Origin: Natronorubrum daqingense
GTDB lineage: Archaea > Halobacteriota > Halobacteria > Halobacteriales > Natrialbaceae
Reading direction: 5' to 3'
Assembly (NCBI RefSeq): GCF_001971705.1
Contig: NZ_CP019327.1
Location: 1,178,001-1,242,000 of the forward strand
DNA: 64,000 nucleotides
Positions 51,895 through 60,354 of the stretch are shown piece after piece. Position 1 is the first letter of the stretch; each line of letters opens with the position of its first letter. Below the pieces are notes generated by a model. The model saw nothing but the letters and a program-made list of their open reading frames with translations, ran no database searches and was not told the origin of the DNA. Both the position numbers and the translations under genes were made by a program.

Positions 51895-52015
51895 GGCTGT
51901 GCGTGGCACGGGACGGTACATCAACCTGTGTGTTTCGGCGTCCGACGCTGGTTGTTCGGCTGTCCCCTCCCAGCCGGGGCTGGGTATTATACGCCAGTTC
52001 GGTGTCACTCGAGGC

Positions 52016-52876
52016 ATGGCCGTCGTGAGAGACGGGACCGGCACCGTTGCGATCGTTCGGGCCTACTGGTCGCAGGTCCATCCCGTGTTTATGCTCCCAC
52101 CGCTCGCAGCGTCGCTCTTCGGCGTTATTCTCGCGGGCACGCTCGAGGTCGGACTCGCCGCGACTCACCTCGGTGCCATCTTCGCCGCGGTGTACACCGC
52201 CCACGTCAAGGACGGCTACGTGGACTTTCACGTTCGCGGCGAAGACGACGATCACCCGCTGACCGAACGCGGTTGTCGGATCGGCCTCGTTCTCTCGACG
52301 AGCACGTTCGCAGCGTGTTGTCTGGCGCTCTTCGCGTTCGTCGATTGGATCGCCGTGGCGCTCACGGTACCGACGTGGATCATCGCGTACTTCCACGCGC
52401 CACAACTCGACACGAACCCGCTGTCGGCGACGACCGGCTACCCGCTCGGGATCGCGCTCTCGTTGCTGGGGGGTTTCTACGTGCAAGCCGGGACGCTCGC
52501 CCTCGTCCCCGTTGGCTTCGCGCTCGTCTTCCTCGTCTTGCTCTCGGGGATCAAGGTGATCGACGACGCACAGGACTACGAGTACGATCGGTCGATCCGG
52601 AAACGAACCGTCGCCGTCGCTCTCGGTCGACAGCGCGCGGACGGCGTCGCCTACAGCCTGCTGATTTCGGCGTTGCTCCTCGTCGTCGGATTCGCCGCCG
52701 CTCGAGTGTTCCCGCCGTCGGCGATGCTCGCCGCGCTCGCCTTCGCAGCGGTCGCCGTCTTCGCCCGACGAGCGTCGCCCGACATCGCGACGATGTTGCT
52801 CATTCGGGGCTCGTACGTCTTCCTGGCCGTACTCGTCTTCGCCGTCTGGTTCGAGCCGCTGGCTGGACTCCTCTGA
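52016..52876 (+). CDS. UbiA-type membrane prenyltransferase-like protein
   Basis: The 286-residue protein has eight to nine membrane helices. Two aspartate-rich stretches in the usual positions, KDGYVDFHVRGEDDDHP and IKVIDDAQDYEYDR, can bind Mg-diphosphate as in UbiA proteins, but the typical first NDxxDxxxD is altered (KDGYVD), so the activity may be changed. UbiA enzymes join a prenyl chain to an acceptor such as a quinone ring or glycerol phosphate. The ATG at 52016 follows a TATA-like box (GGTATTATACG, 51983-51993), about 25 bases upstream. Confidence 0.76.
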   Translation: MAVVRDGTGTVAIVRAYWSQVHPVFMLPPLAASLFGVILAGTLEVGLAATHLGAIFAAVYTAHVKDGYVDFHVRGEDDDHPLTERGCRIGLVLSTSTFAACCLALFAFVDWIAVALTVPTWIIAYFHAPQLDTNPLSATTGYPLGIALSLLGGFYVQAGTLALVPVGFALVFLVLLSGIKVIDDAQDYEYDRSIRKRTVAVALGRQRADGVAYSLLISALLLVVGFAAARVFPPSAMLAALAFAAVAVFARRASPDIATMLLIRGSYVFLAVLVFAVWFEPLAGLL

Positions 52877-52964
52877 CTCGAGTCGGAACCCTCACTGGGA
52901 CAATGACGTGATCAACGAAACTGCGAACGCAGAAACGCGTGTGTATGCCGGGAATTGCGGACTC

Positions 52965-53234
52965 TCAGACCGTGAAGTAGCCGAGTTGCCAGAGGACCAA
53001 TCCGACCACCCAGAGCGTCACGCTGGCGAGCCCTAATCCGGCGAAGAGGTATCCGAACCACGATCGATCCATTGCATTCGAGAGTTTGACGCCGCTGTAG
53101 GCGGCGACGATTCCAACGATTGGGAGCAAGAACAGCGAGACGACTGCCGAAATGATCGCACCCCACAGGTGGGCTCTGTGCGTTTCGCGTGCCCGATCGA
53201 TGTCTTCCATCAACGTCGGTGCCTGGTTTTCCAT
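52965..53234 (-). CDS. Small two-helix membrane protein under a palindromic operator
   Basis: The 89-residue protein has a charged N-terminus (MENQAPTLMEDIDRARETHRAH), then two membrane helices (about 23-46 and 61-84) with a polar link (SGVKLSNAMDRSWFG). It starts at the ATG at 53234 and is preceded, 32 bases upstream, by a nearly perfect palindrome. I do not recognise the family. An exported or transport-linked function is possible but not shown. Confidence 0.65.
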   Translation of the reverse strand: MENQAPTLMEDIDRARETHRAHLWGAIISAVVSLFLLPIVGIVAAYSGVKLSNAMDRSWFGYLFAGLGLASVTLWVVGLVLWQLGYFTV

Positions 53235-53266
53235 CGGTCACTAGAGGCTTGGGAACCACGGCTATT

Positions 53267-53288
53267 AAACTGACTGGTTAGTCAGTTT
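53267..53288. promoter_or_regulatory. TetR-type palindrome upstream of the small membrane gene
   Basis: AAACTGACT (53267-53275), GGTT, AGTCAGTTT (53280-53288) is a 9-bp perfect inverted repeat with a 4-base centre. ACTGACT-N4-AGTCAGT is the form of many TetR/AcrR operators. It overlaps the region where the promoter of the gene at 52965-53234 must be. No TetR gene is adjacent. Confidence 0.55.
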
Positions 53289-53418
53289 TTGCTCGAACTG
53301 CTCTGCTGAAATGTTCATATGGAGACAACTTATTCGTAGTTTTGATGAATGCAGAGCGAAGTTGCATACGAGTTTTCGCTTGATGTGGGAAGGGAGTTGG
53401 GTGGCCAGTACAGGTCAA

Positions 53419-53742
53419 CTATTGCTCAGGTTCCATATTCAGATAGGTATGTACTCCCCGAACAACTGCCCCAATTCCGACGAGAGCAAGAATCACCACG
53501 GTGAGGAGACTCCACTCCCACACAAGTAGCAACCCGGAAAGGGCCACCGAAAGGATACCAATCCCTGTAATTACGATTGGGTACGCTCTTGGGTTGATAA
53601 CAATACTGAGGAAGCCAACACCAACGACAAAAGCGAAGATGGTCGCTATGGGGTATCCAAGGTACCCTCCGATACCAGACAGTCCCAAAACGACAACTCC
53701 CATAATAATCCACGGGTATTGCCACCGATCTAATCCGACCAT
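53419..53742 (-). CDS. Four-helix membrane protein, lower GC
   Basis: The 107-residue protein is nearly all hydrophobic: helices at about 10-28, 30-48, 50-71 and 75-95, with few charges except at both ends (MVGLDRWQYPW and YLNMEPEQ). Codon use is poorer in GC than neighbours, and the flanking bases are AT-rich, which suggests a recent arrival or lower selection. No family is recognised. It is an isolated gene. Confidence 0.6.
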   Translation of the reverse strand: MVGLDRWQYPWIIMGVVVLGLSGIGGYLGYPIATIFAFVVGVGFLSIVINPRAYPIVITGIGILSVALSGLLLVWEWSLLTVVILALVGIGAVVRGVHTYLNMEPEQ

Positions 53743-53954
53743 GTTTTATCTTTTACCAATCAGCTCCCATATATTTTCTCTCTCATGTTTAGTTCGTACG
53801 TGTAGTGAGCAGGTGGTTCATCGGCTTTAGCATGAAACAAAATAGGGTCGCTGGATTGTGCTCATCTTCTGTATCCAACAAACCGTTTATATCAATCATT
53901 GAGCGCTCAATTGAGTTGCTCGAGCCCGCGTTCTCGAAGGTATCAATCAACTCG

Positions 53955-53980
53955 CGTTACGGTCACGAACGGCCGTAACG
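53955..53980 (+). promoter_or_regulatory. Inverted repeat ahead of the deacetylase gene
   Basis: CGTTACGG (53955-53962) and CCGTAACG (53973-53980) are perfect 8-bp arms with a 10-base centre, 39 bases before the ATG. A second, 12-base palindrome TTGAGCGCTCAA lies at 53899-53910. These look like operators of a dimeric regulator. The regulator is unknown. Confidence 0.45.
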
Positions 53981-54019
53981 AACCTCTTTACCGCGGGTTG
54001 TGGAATCGTTTGCTGAACC

Positions 54020-54919
54020 ATGGGTACAGTTGACGTTGCAATCGGCGTCGACGCGGACTGCGTCGCCGGCTGGCTCGGATCCTACGGCGGAGAAGACTCC
54101 CCCGCGGACCTCTCTCGAGGCCTCGCGGCCGGAAACGAAGGCATCCCGCGGATGCTCGCCCTGTTCGACGAGCAAGATATCGAGACGTCGTGGTACGTCC
54201 CTGGGCACACCATCGATACCTTTCGGGACGAAATCGAAGCCGTCGCGGCGGACGGTCACGAACTCGGGGTCCACGGCTACTCCCACGAGAACCCGACCGA
54301 CCTCGAGCGAGAACAAGAAGACGAGATTCTCGAGGTCTCGATCGACCTCATCGAGGACGTGACGGGCTCGGAGCCGGTCGGCCACCGCGCGAGCTGGTGG
54401 GAGTTCAGCGAGAACACGCCGGATCTCGTCGAGAAACACGGCTTTCTCTACGACAGCAGCCTGATGGAACGGATGTTCGAACCCGGCTGGATGCGAAAGG
54501 GCGACAGCTGGGAGAAAATCGACTACGACAAGGACCCACAGACGTGGATGGAGCCCTACCAGTACGGCGAGGAGACCGACATCGTCGAGATTCCGATCAG
54601 CTGGTACCGTGACGACATCCCGCCGATGTTATTCATCAAACAGCCCATCTACCACGCGGGGTACAAGGACCCGGAGATGATGTACGAGCAGTACTACAAA
54701 CGCCAGTTCGACTACCTCTACAACCGACGCGGCGCGGGTGTCTACACGTTCACGATCCACCCCGATATCCACGGTCTCCCACACATGATCCCGCTGTTCG
54801 AGGAGTTCATCCAGTACGTCAAGAGCCACGAGAACGCGCGCTTCGTCACTCTCGAGACCGTCGCCGAGACGTTCAAAGACGATCCGTCGGTCTACGAAAG
54901 CGAGAGCCAGTATATCTGA
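54020..54919 (+). CDS. Polysaccharide deacetylase family protein (allantoinase/PgdA-like)
   Basis: The 299-residue enzyme has the NodB-type fold. The metal site is visible in VAIGVDADC (first Asp) and GHELGVHGYSHENP (His-x3-His). A further region (FLYDSSLM, then VEIPISWYRDD) matches the family. Homologues include peptidoglycan deacetylase-like and allantoinase-like proteins; the substrate here may be an N-acyl or ureido compound rather than a polysaccharide. It has no signal peptide, so it acts in the cytoplasm. The 5' region has two palindromes. Confidence 0.82.
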   Translation: MGTVDVAIGVDADCVAGWLGSYGGEDSPADLSRGLAAGNEGIPRMLALFDEQDIETSWYVPGHTIDTFRDEIEAVAADGHELGVHGYSHENPTDLEREQEDEILEVSIDLIEDVTGSEPVGHRASWWEFSENTPDLVEKHGFLYDSSLMERMFEPGWMRKGDSWEKIDYDKDPQTWMEPYQYGEETDIVEIPISWYRDDIPPMLFIKQPIYHAGYKDPEMMYEQYYKRQFDYLYNRRGAGVYTFTIHPDIHGLPHMIPLFEEFIQYVKSHENARFVTLETVAETFKDDPSVYESESQYI

Positions 54920-54934
54920 GCGTCCGCCGCCCAG

Positions 54935-55912
54935 TCACGCGTCCGCCTCGAACGCCGCCCGAATCGACTCGAGGTCGTCGACGGCCTCGAGCGCGAGTGC
55001 GAGTCGAAGCCTCGCCTGCCGCGGCGACCGATCCTCGCCGAAAATAGCCCCGTACTCGCGGAGGCGCTCACCACCGCCGTCGCCCCCGTATGCTGGCGTG
55101 ACTCGTCCCTCGAGACACCGCGACGTAACGACGACGGGAACCCCCGACTCGACCGCGTCGCGGACGCCTTCGGCGAGTCCCGGCGTTGCGTTCCCGAGTC
55201 CGGTTCCTTCGACGACGAGACCCTCGGCCCCGCGCTCGAGGGCGGCCTCGAGTAGCTCACCCGTGACGCCGGTTCCGCTCTTGATCGTGTAGACTGATCG
55301 CTCGAGCGACGTTGCATCGATCGGGTCCGTCTCGGATCGGGGCGGTCGATGGATCGCCACGCCGTCTCGGTCGACGTGCGCAACCGGCCCCGAATCCGTC
55401 GATTGGAACGCGTCGAGTGCGGAGGTGTGCGTCTTCGTCACGTATCGCGCGCTGTGGATCTCCTCGTCGAACGCGACGAACGTCCCGCCGGCGTCGCGCT
55501 CGAGGAACGCACGACCGGCCCGAACCGCCGTCAGGAGGTTACTCGGTCCGTCGGGGCTCACCTCGTCGGGTCGTCGCTGCGCCCCCGTCAGAAACACCGG
55601 CGTCTCTGGCTGTGCCGTGACGTCGACGTAGTACGCCGTCTCCTCCATCGTGTCCGTCCCGTGGGTGATGACGACGATATCGACCGCCGAATCGTCGTCG
55701 AGTTCTCGGACGCGCTCGCCGATTGCCTCGAGCGTCTCGCCGTCCATCTCGAAACTCGGCACCTGTGCGACGTCTTCGATCGTCACCTCCGTGTGGGACT
55801 CGAGTTCAGGGACGGCCTCGAGCAGTTCCTCGCCCGTTTGCGTCGGCTTCGGGCCGCCGTCCGATTCGGTGCTCGCGATGGTACCGCCCGTGGTGAGTAC
55901 GGTCGTGTTCAT
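54935..55912 (-). CDS. L-asparaginase (type I/II-like)
   Basis: The 325-residue protein has both asparaginase active-site motifs: TTGGTIAST (catalytic Thr11) and VITHGTDTMEETAY (with Thr86 and Asp87, plus a later Lys in GIKSGTG-type position). It deaminates asparagine to aspartate and ammonia. The ATG at 55912 is used, because upstream residues are not conserved. It ends 15 bases from the end of the convergent deacetylase gene, so no operon is implied. Confidence 0.9.
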   Translation of the reverse strand: MNTTVLTTGGTIASTESDGGPKPTQTGEELLEAVPELESHTEVTIEDVAQVPSFEMDGETLEAIGERVRELDDDSAVDIVVITHGTDTMEETAYYVDVTAQPETPVFLTGAQRRPDEVSPDGPSNLLTAVRAGRAFLERDAGGTFVAFDEEIHSARYVTKTHTSALDAFQSTDSGPVAHVDRDGVAIHRPPRSETDPIDATSLERSVYTIKSGTGVTGELLEAALERGAEGLVVEGTGLGNATPGLAEGVRDAVESGVPVVVTSRCLEGRVTPAYGGDGGGERLREYGAIFGEDRSPRQARLRLALALEAVDDLESIRAAFEADA

Positions 55913-55970
55913 ACCGACGCCTCCGACGCTGGCGGCCGAAAAGGTACGCCCTGTCCGCACTCTCACGACG

Positions 55971-56217
55971 GTGTCCGATGACGAAACTGAGGAGATCCTC
56001 ACACAGTTAGGTACTGATCGAAATACAGCGGATATATCTATACCTCAAGCAGTTCGGAACCGACCAGACGACTGCCGACGAAGCTGAAACCATCGAATAC
56101 CTTCATTCTCACACTGAAGAAATCGACCTCGTGGGAGAGATCGAACAGTGGCGCGACGATCTCATCCAGTACAGACTGGACGAACTAACCGACGATTCGT
56201 CTAACCCGAATGATTAA
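55971..56217 (+). pseudogene. Frameshifted gene fragment
   Basis: A GTG at 55971 opens a frame reading VSDDETEEILTQLGTDRNTA, which resembles the start of haloarchaeal winged-helix proteins, but it ends at 56087. The +1 frame is open from 56011 to TAA 56217 and continues as an acidic helical protein (IQRIYLYLKQFGTDQT, then ETIEYLHSHTEEIDLVGEIEQWRDDL). The two parts look like fragments joined by a frameshift or deletion. The 3' end overlaps the next small gene. Confidence 0.4.
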
Positions 56218-56383
56218 CCGCAGTCGTGACGATACAACAACCATGGCGACCACGGAAAGTTCAGAGTCCCAGACCCCACTCGATGAAGTGATGGGGGATA
56301 TCCGGGGTGAACTCGTCCGGCGGGTACCAGCGGCTGACCGGGACGCAAATCGAGATATCTACGACGCGCTCGAAAACGAGTAA
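56210..56383 (+). CDS. Possible 57-residue acidic small protein
   Basis: An ATG at 56210 overlaps the stop of the upstream fragment and opens a 57-residue frame (MINRSRDDTTTMATTES, then PLDEVMGDIRGELVRR and VPAADRDANRDIYDALENE) ending at TAA 56383. A second ATG at 56243 would give 46 residues. The second half looks like a real helical protein, with a mixed charge pattern. No family is known to me. Confidence 0.4.
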   Translation: MINRSRDDTTTMATTESSESQTPLDEVMGDIRGELVRRVPAADRDANRDIYDALENE

Positions 56384-56580
56384 CGCGCTTCGACTCTACT
56401 GTTATCAGTTCGTGCTGACGATCTTGATTACCGATACTGAGTACACACAGTGTACACAACGGATAAACACCATTTGACCAACTTCGACCTTCGCGATCAC
56501 TGCAGATGCGGAGTGAGTATCGCGTTCACCATCTACCTATTGGGAAAAATATATTACAGGATAACCTAAATCGTCATTTA

Positions 56581-56850
56581 ATGGAGCCTATTGCTTTCCT
56601 TGGTCTGACAATCTTATACGTATCAATACACGTGATACTGTCGGTTCTTGTGCTAAAAGACGCAGAACAACGAGGAATCGAAAACTCGGTAATGTGGGCT
56701 ACAATTATTATTATTCTCTCTGGGGTCGGACTCGTTATCTACCTCATCAGACGAACTATGCCTGAAAGTGAAGCTGAGGCCCCCGGAGATGCAGAATTCC
56801 CACTCCCCGGAACAGAGCCTTCTGATGACTCATCCCCCACAGACGAGTGA
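56581..56850 (+). CDS. Small membrane protein, PLDc_N-like
   Basis: The 89-residue protein has two membrane helices (about 5-24 and 35-56) and an acidic tail. The loop LKDAEQRGIENSVMWATI resembles the DA-x-x-R(G)-x-N-x-x-W pattern of the PLD nuclease N-terminal domain family. Local GC is low. Start ATG at 56581. Function is unknown. Confidence 0.58.
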   Translation: MEPIAFLGLTILYVSIHVILSVLVLKDAEQRGIENSVMWATIIIILSGVGLVIYLIRRTMPESEAEAPGDAEFPLPGTEPSDDSSPTDE

Positions 56851-56936
56851 CCGGGTTATTGACTATTCGTCATGTGAGTTCCCTGTACTGACCGACAGAA
56901 CCACCGAAGACGTAGAGTTAGTTTGTTAAAATATTG

Positions 56937-58115
56937 TCAGTTCGTGCTGACGATCTTGATCACATCTCCCTCCTCGAGTTCGTACTCGTCGCTCACTTCC
57001 CGACTCGACTTTGCGTCGACGGCGTGGAGGTAACCGTCGCCGATATCGGAGTGGACGGCGTAGGCAAGGTCGACGGGCGTCGAGCCGTCGGGGAGGAGGA
57101 AGGCGTCGGGGAGGACGTTCCCGCTGCCGTCGGACCACTTCGCGGCGTCTTCGACGGGGTACGCAGTGAGATACTCGAGTAACTCGTAGACCGCGTAGTT
57201 CAGCGCCGACTGGACGCCCGTGCCGTCCCACTCGGCCATCGTCTCTGCGAGTCCCTCGAGGGCCTCGCGCTGGGCGTCGCTGACGCCGTCGCCGATTTCG
57301 AGGCGTTCGTCGCCGGGATCGTAGTCGACGAGGTCGTTGTCGGCGGCTCGCCGGAGGGCGAGTTCACCTTCTGCGGTGGTCGGAATCACGGGTTTATCGA
57401 GCTCGAGCAATTTCTCGACGTTCTCATGTGGGGCGACGTCGATCTTGTTCGCGGCGACGACGATCGGTTTGGTGCGTTCGCGGACCAGTCGAGCGAGTTC
57501 CTCGCGGTGGTCGTCCTCCCACTGGATCGGATCGTCGGGATACTCGAGTTCGCGCAGGACTTTCGCGATCTGCGTCGGCGAGGCGCCGAACCCCGAGAGC
57601 ATGTCCGCGAGAACCTCGTCGATGTCGAAATCTGGCGAGCGGGACTTTCGTTCGACGGATTCCCAGTTGTCCTCGACGATGCCCGCCAGCCAGAGGTCCA
57701 TCTCCTCCTCGACGAAGTCGATGTCCTCGAGCGGGTCGTGCTCCCCGATGTCGACGGGTTCGCCCTTCTCGTTCGTCCCGCCGGAGGCGTCGATGACGTT
57801 GACGATGACGTCTGCGTTGGTCAGTTCGTCGAGGAACTGGTTGCCGAGTCCCTTCCCCTCGTGGGCTCCCGGGACGAGCCCGGCCACGTCGAGGAGTTCG
57901 ATCGGAACGTAACGCTTGCCGCCCTCGCAGTTGTCGGCGTTACAGCGTTCCTCGCGCTCGAGGCAGGGGCACTCGGTTCGAACGTAGCTGACGCCCCGGT
58001 TGGCGTCGATGGTCGTAAACGGGTAGTTCGCGACGTCCACCTCGGCCATCGTCGCCGCAGTGTAAACCGTTGACTTGCCGGCGTTTGGCTTTCCGGCAAG
58101 CGCAATCGAAAGCAT
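56937..58115 (-). CDS. ychF: YchF/Obg-like GTP- or ATP-binding protein with TGS domain
   Basis: The 392-residue protein has a P-loop GKPNAGKST (8-16), a G2 Thr in YPFTTID, G3 in LLDVAGLVPGAHEGKGLGNQF, and a G4 NKID, so the fold is Obg-like. The C-terminal TGS domain ends with EYELEEGDVIKIVS. YchF proteins in other organisms bind ATP and interact with ribosomes. The ATG at 58115 gives a good N-terminus (MLSIALAGKPN). A cysteine group (CPCLEREERCNADNC) after the P-loop is typical of the archaeal form. Confidence 0.92.
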   Translation of the reverse strand: MLSIALAGKPNAGKSTVYTAATMAEVDVANYPFTTIDANRGVSYVRTECPCLEREERCNADNCEGGKRYVPIELLDVAGLVPGAHEGKGLGNQFLDELTNADVIVNVIDASGGTNEKGEPVDIGEHDPLEDIDFVEEEMDLWLAGIVEDNWESVERKSRSPDFDIDEVLADMLSGFGASPTQIAKVLRELEYPDDPIQWEDDHREELARLVRERTKPIVVAANKIDVAPHENVEKLLELDKPVIPTTAEGELALRRAADNDLVDYDPGDERLEIGDGVSDAQREALEGLAETMAEWDGTGVQSALNYAVYELLEYLTAYPVEDAAKWSDGSGNVLPDAFLLPDGSTPVDLAYAVHSDIGDGYLHAVDAKSSREVSDEYELEEGDVIKIVSTN

Positions 58116-58271
58116 GCCTCCCCGTAGCATCGTCGCTTCAAATTGTCTTTCGATTCCTGTACCCCACAGTGACGATTCGCCGGACGTGTTCTGATTGCCT
58201 GTATCGAGTCGAGCGCGAGCCTTTCACCTGAAGGCTTCAGTCTCTCGTGGCGGGCCCGTGAAGGTCCGCCC

Positions 58272-58682
58272 ATGCAGTACGACAACTTCATCGGCGAGGT
58301 TCAACACCGCGCCCAACTCGACTCTCGAGAGGCCGCACTGAGCGTCAGCCGCGCGACGTTGACCACGCTCTCCGAACGAATCCAGCCCGGCGAAGCCGAG
58401 AATCTTGGTGCACAACTTCCCGAAGAACTCGGCCGATTCCTCGAAGAAGTTGACGACGTCGAGCAGTTCGCCTTCGACGAGTTCGTCGACCGCGTTGCCG
58501 ACCGCGAAGAAATCGGTAACGACGACCCGGCCGACGCCGCGTTTCACGCCCAGGTCGTCCTCGACGTCGTCGAGGAAGCGGTCAGCGTGGGCGCGCTCGA
58601 GGATGTCAAAACGCAACTCCCCATGGACGAGGGGTACGACGAGCTATTCGAGATTGCAGAGAGCGAAGGGAGTCCGGCGTAA
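58272..58682 (+). CDS. DUF2267 family protein
   Basis: The 136-residue protein is wholly helical: MQYDNFIGEVQHRAQLDSREAAL, VSRATLTTLSERIQPGEAENLGAQLP, and EEFVDRVADREEIGN-like third and fourth helices. The pattern (YDxFIxxVxxRAxLxxxxxA) is that of DUF2267, a small helical domain of unknown role seen also in bacteria, often near stress proteins. The ATG at 58272 begins immediately after a GC-rich stem (GGCGG ... CCGCC at about 58249-58270). Confidence 0.8.
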   Translation: MQYDNFIGEVQHRAQLDSREAALSVSRATLTTLSERIQPGEAENLGAQLPEELGRFLEEVDDVEQFAFDEFVDRVADREEIGNDDPADAAFHAQVVLDVVEEAVSVGALEDVKTQLPMDEGYDELFEIAESEGSPA

Positions 58683-58825
58683 CACAGCAATTCGAGCAGC
58701 GTCCGTTTTCGATAGTCCGTTTCGTCCGTTCTCGCGACCATGCTGGTCGCGCCCCGAGAGAACTCGAGGGAGCCTCGAGAATTGCCCCGAAGTCTTCGAC
58801 TGGATCGGTTCTGCGTCGTCCTTGC

Positions 58826-59557
58826 TCACAACTCGAGTGCCATCATCACCTCGTCGGCGTAGTGGCCGTTGAGTTTGTAGTGGTCCTCGCGGACGGCTTC
58901 GGTTTCCCAGTCGTGGGCTTCGAGGAACGCGATGGCCTCCTCGTTGCTCGAGGGAACGCTCTGGTAGACGCGTTCGTAGCCGTTCGCGCCGGCCCACTCG
59001 AGTCCGCGCGCGAGCAGATGCGAGCCGATTCCGTACCCTTGGTACTCGTCTAAGACGCCGACGGTGAGTTCGGCCGTGTGTGAGAGCTTTTCGAGTTCCG
59101 GCGCGTAGAGGTGGACCCAGCCGACGACCTCGTCCTCGACGGTCGCGACGAAGAACATCCGGGACTCGAGTTCGTTGTGCCGAAGCAGCGTCTCCTGGTG
59201 GTCGATTTCGTCGGCGACGCTCTCGGCTTCGATGTAGGTTTTCTCCTCTGCGACCTGCCGAATCGCGCCGACGATTCCCGCGAGGTCTTCCTGTCTCGCC
59301 GGCCGGATGTGGAATTCGAGGTCGTCGGAGACGTACTCTTCTTCGGCACCGGCGGCCATCGTTACCCGAAGCGTTCCGTCCTCGCGCTCGAGTCGCCCGT
59401 CGCGTTTGAGGATGGCGACGTGATGTCTGAATCCGCTCGGATCGATGGAGAGGTCCTCCTGGACGGTATCGGGTTCGACGGCACCGTGGCGTTCGACGTA
59501 CTCGTAGATGCGCTTACGGTCGTCGTGGCCAAACTCGAGGGGTTCACTGGATGACAT
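58826..59557 (-). CDS. Winged helix-GNAT fusion protein
   Basis: The 243-residue protein joins an N-terminal winged-helix domain (about 10-75: KRIYEYVERHGAVEPDTVQEDL, FRHHVAILKRDGRLERED) to a GNAT acetyltransferase (about 83-243). The acetyl-CoA loop is YQGYGIGSHLL. The DNA-binding half suggests it acetylates a DNA-bound protein or responds to acetyl-CoA as a regulator. The ATG at 59557 follows a short AT-rich stretch. It overlaps no other gene; DUF2267 lies downstream in the opposite sense. Confidence 0.8.
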   Translation of the reverse strand: MSSSEPLEFGHDDRKRIYEYVERHGAVEPDTVQEDLSIDPSGFRHHVAILKRDGRLEREDGTLRVTMAAGAEEEYVSDDLEFHIRPARQEDLAGIVGAIRQVAEEKTYIEAESVADEIDHQETLLRHNELESRMFFVATVEDEVVGWVHLYAPELEKLSHTAELTVGVLDEYQGYGIGSHLLARGLEWAGANGYERVYQSVPSSNEEAIAFLEAHDWETEAVREDHYKLNGHYADEVMMALEL

Positions 59558-59810
59558 GGTATTAGGTACCACCCAACAATACTTAATTCTTGGCTGGCTG
59601 CAGTTCGTTCACCGGTCATTTGAGAGTAATCTGGGACTTGGATCGACGAGACCGTCGCCGTCGCGTCTCGGTCGTCGCTTAATGAATCAACAGTTGAAGC
59701 AGGAGTGGCTTCCGTCCACAGTCATCAGATCAGCGTGCGTGAGACGGCGGGATGTATTCGGCCACCAGTGATCCCACCTCGAGTGCGTCCCGTCGTTTCG
59801 CGTCGCTACA

Positions 59811-60266
59811 ATGGTCGGAACGGAACTGCTGGTTGCTGGCTGTTCGCTCGCCTTCGCAGTAGTGAGCGGACTCGTTCTCCACGAGTGGCTCCACGCACTC
59901 GTGCTTCGCCTCGCCCGAATCGACTACACGATCACGTACGGCCCGGATCGAAAGCGGGGTGCCATCAAGATGTTCACCAGTTGCCCGTGGGCATCGGTCA
60001 CTCCCTATCCGAGCGGTCGGGAACCTGCCTGGAAGCTTCGGATTGCTGCACTCTCTCCGCTCTTGCTCGTCGTTCCCGTTCTCGGGATTGCTAGACTCGA
60101 GTCTCTCTCGTTTGATTCTCCGATTGTGACGGCGATAACGATCGGCTGGCTCGCGTGTTCGATCCCCAGTCCACAGGATTTCTCGGTCGCATTCTATGCA
60201 CACGAAATCCTCGAGTCGACAGTTACTCGCGAACCGGATTCACCTCACCACTCCCACGCTGACTGA
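59811..60266 (+). CDS. Minimal membrane zincin (DUF3267-like)
   Basis: The 151-residue protein has four membrane helices (about 5-22, 28-38, 75-96, 108-124) and a HEWLH motif (His24 to His28) at the end of the first helix, the zinc signature of membrane proteases. The third ligand is not obvious; ISLAALSPLL-like and PSPQDFS stretches fit DUF3267 proteins, which share this minimal architecture. Protease activity is inferred only. The ATG at 59811 gives the family start. Confidence 0.72.
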   Translation: MVGTELLVAGCSLAFAVVSGLVLHEWLHALVLRLARIDYTITYGPDRKRGAIKMFTSCPWASVTPYPSGREPAWKLRIAALSPLLLVVPVLGIARLESLSFDSPIVTAITIGWLACSIPSPQDFSVAFYAHEILESTVTREPDSPHHSHAD

Positions 60267-60287
60267 TCGGTGTCGTGGCGACCCACC

Positions 60288-60346
60288 CGTCGTTCGCGTC
60301 GTTCGCATTGTTCGCATTGTGTCGTCGTTCGCGTCGTTCGCATTGT
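60288..60346. repeat. Direct repeat of 24 bases between convergent genes
   Basis: The 24-base unit beginning CGTCGTTCGCG and ending TCGCATTGT occurs identically at 60288-60311 and 60323-60346, and itself contains CGTCGTTCG-type subrepeats. It fills the 88-base gap between two tail-to-tail genes. It may be a slippage-made repeat. Confidence 0.6.
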
Positions 60347-60354
60347 GTGTGCGT

